Shown here: positions 33,774 to 40,946 of the stretch, piece by piece
How positions within the stretch are numbered: the stretch's first letter is position 1
Layout of the letters: the number at the start of each line of letters is the position of its first letter
NCBI RefSeq assembly: GCF_900090245.1
Contig: NZ_FMDN01000016.1
Span: 21,099 to 85,098 of the forward strand
Length of the DNA stretch: 64,000 nt
From: Micromonospora halophytica
GTDB taxonomy: Bacteria; Actinomycetota; Actinomycetes; Mycobacteriales; Micromonosporaceae
Direction: 5' to 3'
Program-made: the position numbers and the translations under genes
The notes under the pieces: model-generated
What the model saw: only the letters and a program-made list of their open reading frames with translations
Database searches by the model: none
What the model was told of the DNA's origin: nothing

Positions 33774-34673
33774 ATGGCGGGACCGGAGGCGCGGCACCCG
33801 GCGGGGCACACCGTCCGGACGGTCGGTGAGGCGTCCACGATGCGGGTCCGCTCCGCCTCGCTGGCCGCGCCGGGGCGGCTGGAGAACGAGGACGTCGTCT
33901 TCCGGCTCGGCCCGCTGGTCGGGGTGCTCGACGGCGCCACGGTGCCGGCGGGCTTCGACACCGGATGCGTGCACGGGCCGGCCTGGTTCGTCCGGCACCT
34001 GGCCGCCCGGATCGGGCTGGCGGTGGCCGCGCGACCGGCCGCGACCCTGGTGAGCAGCCTCGCGGCGGCGCTGCTCGCGGTCCGTGCCGATCATGGCGAC
34101 AACTGCGACCTGGACCACCCGGGCACCCCGTCGGCGACGGTCTGTCTGCTGCGGGAGGGCGTCGACGAGATCGACTACCTGGTGCTCTGCGACAGCCCGC
34201 TGGTCCTCGACGTCGGCGGGCGGGTCGAGGTGGTCTCGGACGACCGGCTCGACGTCGCCATGGCCGACCTGCGGCGCATCGCGGCGGGCCTGCCGGCCGA
34301 CGGGACCGACCCGCAGACCCGGTTCCGGCAGGCGGTGTCGGTGCAGCGGGAACGAATGAACCGGACGCACGGCTACTGGGTGGCGGCGACCGACCCGGAC
34401 GCGGCGTACCACGCGGTCACCGGGACGCTGCCGCTGCGCGGCCCGGACGCGGTGCGCCGGGCGGTGCTGCTCAGCGACGGCGCCTCCTGCGCGGTCGAGC
34501 AGTTCGGGCTCTTCGACTGGGCCGGGCTGCTCGACCTGGTCACCGCCGAGGGGCCGGGCGCGCTCATCGACCGGGTACGCGCCGCCGAGCGCGAGCACCC
34601 GGATCGGCTGCGCCGGCACAAGCGCGCCGACGACGCGTCGGCGGTGCTCTGCGAGTTCCCGTCGCGCGACTGA
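33774..34673 (+). CDS. PP2C-like phosphatase-fold protein
   Basis: 299 residues. GRLENEDVVF, LVGVLDGATVP, AVLLSDGASCAVE and KRADDASAVLCEF are the Asp/Gly motifs of the PP2C (PPM) fold in the right order. The usual RxGxxR lead is weak (SLAAPGRLEN). It may be an active metal-dependent phosphatase or a degenerate relative. Start at ATG 33774, behind GAGGGGAG; a later ATG at 33840 is possible. Confidence 0.75.
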   Translation: MAGPEARHPAGHTVRTVGEASTMRVRSASLAAPGRLENEDVVFRLGPLVGVLDGATVPAGFDTGCVHGPAWFVRHLAARIGLAVAARPAATLVSSLAAALLAVRADHGDNCDLDHPGTPSATVCLLREGVDEIDYLVLCDSPLVLDVGGRVEVVSDDRLDVAMADLRRIAAGLPADGTDPQTRFRQAVSVQRERMNRTHGYWVAATDPDAAYHAVTGTLPLRGPDAVRRAVLLSDGASCAVEQFGLFDWAGLLDLVTAEGPGALIDRVRAAEREHPDRLRRHKRADDASAVLCEFPSRD

Positions 34674-34804
34674 CCCGCGCCTTCCGACAGCGGAGCGTGA
34701 CGTGGACCACCCCCGTGGTCCGACCGGCTGAACCCTGGGGACGGAGGTCCAGTCCACCGTCGAAAGGCTGGACGAGCGCCGGGTGGGACGGCAGACTCCG
34801 GCTC

Positions 34805-35314
34805 GTGAGGGGTGCTGTACGACTGGAGCCGGTGGACGAGCGGAACCTGGAGCCGTTGCTCTCCGTAGCCGTTGCCGAGGCGGAACCGGACGACGTGATG
34901 CCCCCGGTCGAGGCCCCGGCCGGCTGGTCGGCGGCCCGCCGGGAGGCGTTCCGTGAGTTCCACCGGGCCAGCTTCGCCGGCCTGGACGGCCCCACCCGCA
35001 CCCTGATGTACGCGATCCTCGCCGGTGGCGAGGTGGTCGGCATGGTCCGGATGAGTCGCTGCGACGAGCCCGGTGTGGTGGAGACCGGGATGTGGCTCGG
35101 CCGCTCCGCGCGGGGGCAGGGTCTCGGCGTGGCCGCCCTGCGGGAGTTGATGGACGCGGCGGCGGCCGCCGGCATGCAGGCCGTTGTCGCCGACACCACG
35201 CGGGGCAACGTGGGTGCGGTGGAAGTGCTCCGTAAATGTGGCGCGAAATTGTTGGTTAACGGCGAAAGGGTGCACGCGGAAATCTGTCTCGATGCCACCC
35301 CTCCGGTGCTCTGA
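34805..35314 (+). CDS. GNAT acetyltransferase
   Basis: About 169 residues. The acetyl-CoA loop is MWLGRSARGQGLGVAALRELMDAAAAAGMQAV, the R-x-x-G-x-G/A signature, and DTTRGNVGAVEVLRKCGAKLL is the following helix. GTG 34805 lies about ten bases after a CAGACT box; longer in-frame starts run through the preceding gene. Substrate unknown. Confidence 0.82.
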   Translation: MRGAVRLEPVDERNLEPLLSVAVAEAEPDDVMPPVEAPAGWSAARREAFREFHRASFAGLDGPTRTLMYAILAGGEVVGMVRMSRCDEPGVVETGMWLGRSARGQGLGVAALRELMDAAAAAGMQAVVADTTRGNVGAVEVLRKCGAKLLVNGERVHAEICLDATPPVL

Positions 35315-35604
35315 CAATTATCTGCGAGGTCTGATCCGGTCTCGGATCCTCCCTGCTCAACCGGCATGTTGTGTCCGGTTTGCGGCCGTGTGTGCTGCCC
35401 TGGCGTCGACCTTCCTATTTTCGTGGTGACCCATTCGGGAACTCGCGGGGAAATGTTTCGTGTAGGGGGTCGCGGGTACTGCCGGCCGGGTCCGCTGATA
35501 CGGGACACCCGATCGCAGGCCCGCCACGCGCTGATTCCCCGGCAGTTGTCTTCCGGCCTTCGGTGGATCGGGTCGTCCTCCCACCGGGGAGTGAAGGAGA
35601 ACTG
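35315..35604 (+). promoter_or_regulatory. Gas vesicle operon leader with a SigB-type promoter (35455-35479)
   Basis: GTTT at 35455-35458 and GGGTAC at 35474-35479, 15 bases apart, match the GNNT-N14-16-GGGTAY promoter of the SigB/SigF stress sigma group of actinomycetes. It lies about 125 bases before the first gas vesicle gene. The 290-base gap contains no gene; base composition is less GC-rich near 35315-35460. Known: gvp clusters in Streptomyces are SigB-dependent. Confidence 0.55.
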
Positions 35605-36120
35605 ATGAAGAGCGGAATGCGGATCGGCCTCGCGGTCGGTGCCGGATACATCCTCGGGCGGCGCAGGAAGCTGCGTACCGCCCTGACCCTGGCCGCCGCG
35701 GTCGCCGCCGGCCGGGCCAGCCGCGACCCGGGGCAGCTGCTCAAGCGTGGCGGTGACCTGCTGAACTCGTCCCCCCAGCTGGCCAACCTGGGCAAGCTCG
35801 GCGGCCCGCTCGCCTCGGCCGGCAAGGCTGCCGCGACCGCCGCCGCGAGCAGCGGCATCGACGCCGTCAGCGGGCGGCTGCGCGGCAGCGCCGACGCTCT
35901 GCGCCGGAAGTCCACCGGCGGCGCCGGCCCGGACGAGGCCCGCGACGAAGAGGCCCGCGACGAAGTGGGCCGCGACGACCAGGCCCGCGACGACCAGGGC
36001 CGCGACGACCAGGCCCGCGACGAACGCTCCGCGCCGGACGAGGAGCAGGAGCTCGACGACCAGCCCGTGGCCGAGCGTGCCGAGCCGGCCAAGCGTCCGG
36101 CCGCGAAGCGGAGGCGGTGA
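35605..36120 (+). CDS. gvpY: Gas vesicle cluster protein, GvpY-like, with R-D-D-Q-A repeats
   Basis: 171 residues. An N-terminal basic/hydrophobic segment (MRIGLAVGAGYILGRRRK), a Gly/Ala/Ser helical middle, and a charged tail containing five-residue repeats of the type RDDQA (about residues 112-141), then a Lys/Arg-rich end. ATG behind AGGAGAACTG. It occupies the gvpY position of Streptomyces-type clusters, first in the operon. Role unknown; assignment rests on place and general character. Confidence 0.65.
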   Translation: MKSGMRIGLAVGAGYILGRRRKLRTALTLAAAVAAGRASRDPGQLLKRGGDLLNSSPQLANLGKLGGPLASAGKAAATAAASSGIDAVSGRLRGSADALRRKSTGGAGPDEARDEEARDEVGRDDQARDDQGRDDQARDERSAPDEEQELDDQPVAERAEPAKRPAAKRRR

Positions 36121-36122
36121 CC

Positions 36123-37319
36123 ATGGTGACGAACCCCACCGGTGGTCTTGCCGGCAAGGCCCGTGACCAGCTCGGCAGCGACCTGAAGGACCTGGCGTCC
36201 GCGATCGGCGAGCGGGCCGTCTCGGTGGTCACCGAGCGGTTGACCGGCGCCACCGGGCGGCTCAGTGAGTACGCCAGGGACGGCGGCGGCCCGGGGCTGA
36301 TCGCCGCTGCGACCGGTGCGCAGAAGTTGGCCGAGGGCGACTCCCCGATGAAGGCCATGTTCCAGGCCGGCCTGGCCGGCGGTAAGGAGAAGCTGATGTC
36401 GGCGTTCGGCGGCGGCAAGGGTGGCAAGGGCGGTGGCAAGAAGCTCAAGGTCACCAACATCGTCGAGACGATCGAGGTCGGCGTGCCGGTCCGGGCCGCG
36501 TACAACCAGTGGACGACCTTCGGCGACTTCCCGAGCTTCATGAAGAAGGTCGAGCAGGCCGAGAACGACTCGGACGAGAAGATGACCTGGAAGGCCCAGG
36601 TCTTCTGGTCGCACCGGAGCTGGGAGTCGACCATCGTCCGGCAGATTCCGGACAAGCTCATCCACTGGCGGTCCAAGGGCGAGAAGGGCACGGTGGACGG
36701 CACCGTCAGCTTCCACGAGCTGACCCCGGACCTGACCCGCATCCTGGTCGTGCTGGAGTACCACCCGAAGGGCCTCTTCGAGCACACCGGCAACCTCTGG
36801 CGGGCGCAGGGCCGGCGGGTGCGGCTGGAGTTGAAGCACTTCGTGCGGCACGTGATGACCACCACCGTGCTCGACCCGGACTCCGTCGAGGGCTGGCGGG
36901 GCGAGATCGAGGACTCCCAGGTGGTCAAGGACCACGAGACCGCGCTCCAGGAGGAGCAGGAGGCCCGCGAGCAGGCCGAGCAGGCCCGGGCCGAGGAGCC
37001 GGAGGCCGAGGAGGAGCCGGAGGAGGAGCGCCGGCCCGTCGCGCGTGGCCGCCGCCGGCCGCCGCAGCGTCGTCGTCCCCCCGAGGAGGAGGAGTACGAC
37101 GACTACCACGAGGGCGAGGACTACGACGAGGGGTACGACGAGGAAGAGCCCGAGGAGGAGCAGCCTGCGCCGCGTCGGCGTCAGCCGGAGCGGGCCCGCC
37201 GCCCGCAGCCCCGTGCCGAGCGGGAGCCCCGCGAGGAGCGTCCCCGTCCGGCCGCCCGTCGCCCGGAGGCGCCCCGCCGCCCGGTGGTCCGTCGCCGGCG
37301 TGAGGAGCGCGGCGAATGA
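36123..37319 (+). CDS. gvpZ: SRPBCC-family gas vesicle cluster protein, GvpZ-like, with long charged tail
   Basis: 398 residues. Residues 1-105 are helical and Gly/Lys-rich; 105-260 form an SRPBCC (START-like) domain (NIVETIEVGVPVRAAYNQWTTFGDFPSFMKKVEQ, ... EGWRGEIEDSQV); from about 270 the chain is Glu/Arg/Pro-rich with an acidic EEEYDDYHEGEDYDEGYDEEE run. ATG 36123 has GGAGG eight bases upstream. The next ATG overlaps its stop. Cyclase/dehydrase-like members occur in actinomycete gvp clusters, where their role is untested. Confidence 0.75.
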   Translation: MVTNPTGGLAGKARDQLGSDLKDLASAIGERAVSVVTERLTGATGRLSEYARDGGGPGLIAAATGAQKLAEGDSPMKAMFQAGLAGGKEKLMSAFGGGKGGKGGGKKLKVTNIVETIEVGVPVRAAYNQWTTFGDFPSFMKKVEQAENDSDEKMTWKAQVFWSHRSWESTIVRQIPDKLIHWRSKGEKGTVDGTVSFHELTPDLTRILVVLEYHPKGLFEHTGNLWRAQGRRVRLELKHFVRHVMTTTVLDPDSVEGWRGEIEDSQVVKDHETALQEEQEAREQAEQARAEEPEAEEEPEEERRPVARGRRRPPQRRRPPEEEEYDDYHEGEDYDEGYDEEEPEEEQPAPRRRQPERARRPQPRAEREPREERPRPAARRPEAPRRPVVRRRREERGE

Positions 37320-37753
37320 CGATCGCGACGACCAGCGGGGGCGGGCAGCCCGGCAGCGCGTTGGAGCGCGGCGGCAGCGGGGGCAGCGGCGGCACGTTGG
37401 CCGACGTGGTGGAGACGGTGCTCGACAAGGGCGTCGTGATCGACGCCCAGGTCTCCGTCGCCGTGGTCGGCATCCAGTTGCTGGAGATCAACGCCCGGAT
37501 CGTCATCGCCAGCGTCGAGACGTACCTGCGGTTCGCCGAGACGGTCGACCGGCTGAACATCGTCCCCGAGGACCAGAAGGGCCTGCCCGACCTGGTCGAC
37601 GGGGCGACCGGGGCGGTCACCAAGGGCAAGGCGATCTCCGGCCTCGGCAAGGCGGCGCAGGAGATCAGTGGCGCGGTGGTGGACTCGTTGGGCGACCGGG
37701 GATCCGAGCGGGAGCGGGAGCGCCCGCGCCGACGCCGGGACGAGGAGCGCTGA
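37316..37753 (+). CDS. gvpA: Gas vesicle structural protein, GvpA family
   Basis: 145 residues. TLADVVETVLDKGVVIDAQVSVAVVGIQLLEINARIVIASVETYLRFAETVDRL is the GvpA fold (alpha-beta-beta-alpha) that builds the ribbed vesicle wall. It has a Gly/Ser-rich 27-residue N-extension and a charged, Arg-rich C-terminal tail, so it is longer than cyanobacterial GvpA (about 70 residues), as in other actinomycetes. Of the three GvpA-fold proteins here it is closest to the major wall protein. ATGA-type overlap with the gvpZ stop. Confidence 0.88.
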   Translation: MTIATTSGGGQPGSALERGGSGGSGGTLADVVETVLDKGVVIDAQVSVAVVGIQLLEINARIVIASVETYLRFAETVDRLNIVPEDQKGLPDLVDGATGAVTKGKAISGLGKAAQEISGAVVDSLGDRGSERERERPRRRRDEER

Positions 37754-37754
37754 G

Positions 37755-38510
37755 ATGGCTGACGAGACCGGACTGTTCCTGTACGGCATCGTGCCGTCCG
37801 ACGTGGAGCCGACCCCGGACGCCGCCGGGGTCGGCGAACCGCCGGGCGAGGTGGACGTCGTCCGCCACCGCGACCTGGCGGTGCTGGTCAGTGAGGTGGG
37901 GCTGGAGGAGCCCATCGGGCGGCCGGCCGACCTGACGGCGTACCAGACGCTGCTGGACGGGACGGCGGAGGTCGCGCCGGTGCTGCCGGTGCGCTTCGGC
38001 ACGGTGGTGACCGGGCCGGACGCCGTGACCGACCTGCTGGAGGCGCACCACGAGCAGTTCGCCGCCGCCCTCGACGAGTTCGAGGACCGCACCCAGTACA
38101 CGGTGCACGGCCGCTTCGACGAGCAGCAGCTGATCAGCGAGCTGCTGGCGGAGAACCCGGACGCGGCGGCGCTGGCCGAGCAGGTCCGGGGCCGCCCGGA
38201 GATCGAGAGCCGGGAGCAGCGCATCCGTCTCGGCGAGATGATCGCCCAGGCGGTGGAGCTGCGCCGGGAGGCGGAGAACCGGGCGCTGATCGACGCGGTC
38301 GGCGAGCTGGCGGTGCGACACGCGCCCCGCCAGCCCAGCGACGAGCTGGACGCGGTCAACGTGGCCTTCCTGGTCGGGGTGGACGACGAGGAGGAGTTCG
38401 TCCGGGTGCTGGAGGACTTCGCCGAGCAGCGTCGGGACCTGATCCGGACGAGGCTGCTCGGCCCGCTGGCCCCGTACGACTTCGTCAGCGCCCATCAGCT
38501 GGTGGAGTGA
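37755..38510 (+). CDS. gvpL: Gas vesicle protein GvpF/L family, copy 1
   Basis: 251 residues. TGLFLYGIVPSDVEPTPDAAG and VVRHRDLAVLVSEV at the N-terminus, then VAPVLPVRFGTVV and QYTVHGRFDEQQ, with the C-terminal NVAFLVGVDDEEEFVRVLEDF, are family-diagnostic (two alpha/beta domains). GvpF/L proteins are minor components that bind GvpA and help nucleate the shell. Start ATG one base after the gvpA stop codon. Confidence 0.9.
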   Translation: MADETGLFLYGIVPSDVEPTPDAAGVGEPPGEVDVVRHRDLAVLVSEVGLEEPIGRPADLTAYQTLLDGTAEVAPVLPVRFGTVVTGPDAVTDLLEAHHEQFAAALDEFEDRTQYTVHGRFDEQQLISELLAENPDAAALAEQVRGRPEIESREQRIRLGEMIAQAVELRREAENRALIDAVGELAVRHAPRQPSDELDAVNVAFLVGVDDEEEFVRVLEDFAEQRRDLIRTRLLGPLAPYDFVSAHQLVE

Positions 38511-38513
38511 CCC

Positions 38514-38843
38514 GTGGACATCCTCTGGGGACTGCTGACCCTGCCGTACGCCCCGGTGCGCGGCCTCACCGCGGTGGTGAAGGTGATCGCCCGGGAGGCG
38601 GAGGCCAAGCAGTACGACCCGGCCAACATCCGGCGCGAGCTGGAGGAACTGGACGAGGCGGCGCGCTCCGGTGACCTCACCGCAGCCGAACGGGATCGGG
38701 CCCAGCAGCAGGTGCTGGACCGGCTGACCGGGACCAGCGGCGGTGTCGCCGCGCCGGCGGACCGCCCCACGCGGCGGCCCGCCGGCACCCGGCGCCGGCC
38801 GGCCGCCCGACGCGACGACCACGACCGACGGCGAGGGAGGTGA
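38514..38843 (+). CDS. gvpG: Gas vesicle protein GvpG
   Basis: 109 residues. LLTLPYAPVRGLTAVVKVIAREAEAKQYDPANIRRELEELDEAARSGDLTAAE is the GvpG helical motif; the last 35 residues are Arg/Pro-rich. GTG start three bases after copy-1 gvpL. The stop overlaps the gvpO start. Minor accessory protein essential for vesicles in halophiles. Confidence 0.88.
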   Translation: MDILWGLLTLPYAPVRGLTAVVKVIAREAEAKQYDPANIRRELEELDEAARSGDLTAAERDRAQQQVLDRLTGTSGGVAAPADRPTRRPAGTRRRPAARRDDHDRRRGR

Positions 38844-39190
38844 GCGGATTGGCGCCAGGACGGATCCGCGGCGACGGCGAGCGCGAGCGACGACCGGACC
38901 CCGAGGCCCGGTACGACGACGAGGACTACGAGCCGATCTCGACGGCGGAGGCGGCCCGGGAGGGACTGCGGCAGATCGTCGGGCTGACCGGCAAGGACCC
39001 GCTCGGGATCACCTCGATCCAGGCCACCGACGACGGGTGGCTGGTCGGCGTGGAGGTGGTGGAGGACCACCGCATCCCCGCCTCCACCGACCTGCTCGGC
39101 CTCTACGAGGTGGAGCTGGACATGGAAGGGCAGCTGCTGGGCTACCGGCGGACCCGCCGCTACCAGCGTGGCAAGGGCGACGGGGGTTGA
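38840..39190 (+). CDS. gvpO: Gas vesicle protein GvpO
   Basis: 116 residues. The C-terminal domain (STAEAAREGLRQIVGLTGKDPLGITSIQATDDGWLVGVEVVEDHRIPASTDLLGLYEVELDMEGQLLGYRRTRRYQRG) is diagnostic. The N-terminus is charged and probably disordered. GTG overlaps the gvpG TGA (GTGA). GvpO is a regulatory or assembly factor in known clusters. Confidence 0.9.
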   Translation: MSGLAPGRIRGDGERERRPDPEARYDDEDYEPISTAEAAREGLRQIVGLTGKDPLGITSIQATDDGWLVGVEVVEDHRIPASTDLLGLYEVELDMEGQLLGYRRTRRYQRGKGDGG

Positions 39191-39191
39191 C

Positions 39192-39560
39192 ATGACCAGT
39201 CCGCGGCAACCGTCGGTGGTGCAGAACACCGGCCAGGTGATGGGCGCCGGTCACGAGCCGGCGAACCTCGGCGACATCCTCGAACGGGTTCTCGACCGGG
39301 GCATCGTGATCGCCGGTGACATCCGGGTCAGCCTGCTCGACATCGAGCTGCTGACGTTGAAGCTGCGGCTGGTCATCGCCTCGGTCGACACCGCCCGGCA
39401 GATCGGGATCGACTGGTGGGAGCACGACCCGTGGCTCAGCTCGAAGGCCCGGCCGCCGGTCGAACCCGGCCCGCGCGACCCCGAGCAGGTGGAGGCCGAG
39501 CGCCGGCCCAGGGTCGCCCGCCGGGTGGCACGGGAGGAGTGGAATGAGTACGACGGCTGA
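39192..39560 (+). CDS. gvpJ: Gas vesicle protein, GvpJ type (GvpA fold)
   Basis: 122 residues. NLGDILERVLDRGIVIAGDIRVSLLDIELLTLKLRLVIASVDTARQIGIDWWEHDPWL has the GvpA fold with the DWW...DPWL end typical of GvpJ, a minor tip or shape-determining subunit. An Arg/Glu-rich tail follows. Its last 17 bases overlap the next gene. Confidence 0.85.
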   Translation: MTSPRQPSVVQNTGQVMGAGHEPANLGDILERVLDRGIVIAGDIRVSLLDIELLTLKLRLVIASVDTARQIGIDWWEHDPWLSSKARPPVEPGPRDPEQVEAERRPRVARRVAREEWNEYDG

Positions 39561-40365
39561 GCCGGCGGTCACCGTCGGCGCCTGGCTGCACGGCGTGGTC
39601 TCCGACGCCGACGACGCCGTACTGGCCACGGTCACCGGCATGGACGGCGGTACGGTCCGCGCGGTCCGCGCCGCCGGCCTGGCCGCCGTGGTCAGCGCCG
39701 TCCCGCTGGACGGGTACGGCGAGGAGGCGCTGCGCCGGAACCTGGCGGACCTGGCCTGGTTGGAGCGGGCGGCCCGGTCGCACCACGCGGTGGTGGAGGC
39801 GTTGAGCCGGACGGGTCCGGTGGTGCCGGCCCGGCTGGCCACCGTGCACCACGACGACACCCGGGTCGCCGCGATGCTCGCCGAGCGCCGCGCCGACCTG
39901 GCCGGCGCGCTGGACCGACTCGCCGGTCGCGGCGAGTGGGGCGTCAAGGGGTACGTGGTGCCGGGCGCCGTGCCCCGCACCGAAGAGCCCACGGGCGGGG
40001 GTGGGGCCGGTGCGGCGTACCTGCGGCGGCGTCGCGCCCAGCTCACCGCCCGGGACGAGGGGCAGCGGATCGCCGCCGAGGCGGCTGCCGCCGTGCACGT
40101 CGCCCTCGCCAGGTACGCCGTCGAGGCACGCCGGCACACCCCGCAGGACCGGCGGCTGTCGGGCGCGTCGACCGCGATGGTGCTCAACGGCGCGTACCTG
40201 GTGGACGCCGGGACCGTGGACGGCTTCGCCGCACTGGTACGCGAGCTGGCCGACCGCCACCCGGAGGTCCGGCTGGAGCTGACCGGCCCGTGGCCGCCGT
40301 ACTCGTTCGTCACCGAGCGGCCGGAGGAGGAGGCCGTGCACACCGTTCGGGAGGCGGCATGGTGA
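39544..40365 (+). CDS. gvpF: Gas vesicle protein GvpF/L family, copy 2
   Basis: 273 residues. GAWLHGVVSDADDAVLATV, LAAVVSAVPLDGYGEEALRRNL, PVVPARLATVHHDD, GEWGVKGYVV and the C-terminal LTGPWPPYSFVT are GvpF/L features. About 25% longer in its linker than copy 1. The stop overlaps the next gvpA-type gene by seven bases. Confidence 0.88.
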   Translation: MSTTAEPAVTVGAWLHGVVSDADDAVLATVTGMDGGTVRAVRAAGLAAVVSAVPLDGYGEEALRRNLADLAWLERAARSHHAVVEALSRTGPVVPARLATVHHDDTRVAAMLAERRADLAGALDRLAGRGEWGVKGYVVPGAVPRTEEPTGGGGAGAAYLRRRRAQLTARDEGQRIAAEAAAAVHVALARYAVEARRHTPQDRRLSGASTAMVLNGAYLVDAGTVDGFAALVRELADRHPEVRLELTGPWPPYSFVTERPEEEAVHTVREAAW

Positions 40366-40574
40366 CCACCCAACTCGCGCCGAGCACGGCCGACGACCCG
40401 CTGGCCTACCGTCCGGTGGCCCTGGTGGACCTGCTCGACCGGGTGCTCGGCACCGGCGTGGTGATCACCGGCGACATCACCCTGGCCATCGCCGACATCG
40501 ACCTGGTCCGGATCTCACTGCGCGCGCTGGTCGCCTCGGTCGGCGCCCTCGTCCCGCCGGAGGTCGCGTCGTGA
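40359..40574 (+). CDS. gvpS: Gas vesicle protein, GvpS/GvpM type (GvpA fold)
   Basis: 71 residues. VALVDLLDRVLGTGVVITGDITLAIADIDLVRISLRALVASVGAL is a compact GvpA-type fold without tails, as in GvpS of Streptomyces clusters. ATG at 40359 overlaps the previous stop; its own TGA overlaps the GTG of gvpK. Confidence 0.83.
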   Translation: MVTTQLAPSTADDPLAYRPVALVDLLDRVLGTGVVITGDITLAIADIDLVRISLRALVASVGALVPPEVAS

Positions 40575-40924
40575 CCGGGCGGGACGAGGCGGCCGAGCTG
40601 GCCGCCGCACTCGGTGAGCCGACCTGGCGGGTGCCCCGGGTCAAGCCCTTGGATCGACGCCTCGCCGTCGACCGGGACTCGGTCGAGCGAGGGTTGGCCA
40701 GCCTCGTGCTCACCGTGATCGAGCTGCTGCGCCAGCTGATGGAACGGCAGGCGCTGCGCCGGGTGGACCTCGGCGACCTCACCGAGGAACAGGTGGAGCG
40801 GGTCGGCGCCACGTTGATGGCGCTGGAGCAGCAGATGACCGAACTGCGCGAGTACTTCGGCCTCGCCCCCGAGGACCTCAACCTCGACCTGGGCCCGTTG
40901 GGCCCCCTCCTTCCCACCGACTGA
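40571..40924 (+). CDS. gvpK: Gas vesicle protein GvpK
   Basis: 117 residues. RLAVDRDSVERGLASLVLTVIELLRQLMERQALRRVDLGDLTEEQVERVGATLMALEQQMTELREYFGL is the GvpK helical domain. Last gene of the operon; the end is convergent with the AAA ATPase, 22 bases away. Confidence 0.9.
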   Translation: MTGRDEAAELAAALGEPTWRVPRVKPLDRRLAVDRDSVERGLASLVLTVIELLRQLMERQALRRVDLGDLTEEQVERVGATLMALEQQMTELREYFGLAPEDLNLDLGPLGPLLPTD

Positions 40925-40946
40925 CCCGCCCGCTCTTGCGGGGCGG

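Noticed and set aside
33965..34804. Long extension of the GNAT gene upstream
   Set aside because: It runs out of frame through the PP2C-like gene; the GNAT fold begins at 34805.
37668..37754. An N-terminal extension of the first GvpF/L protein
   Set aside because: It overlaps gvpA out of frame; the ATG at 37755 starts the conserved family sequence.
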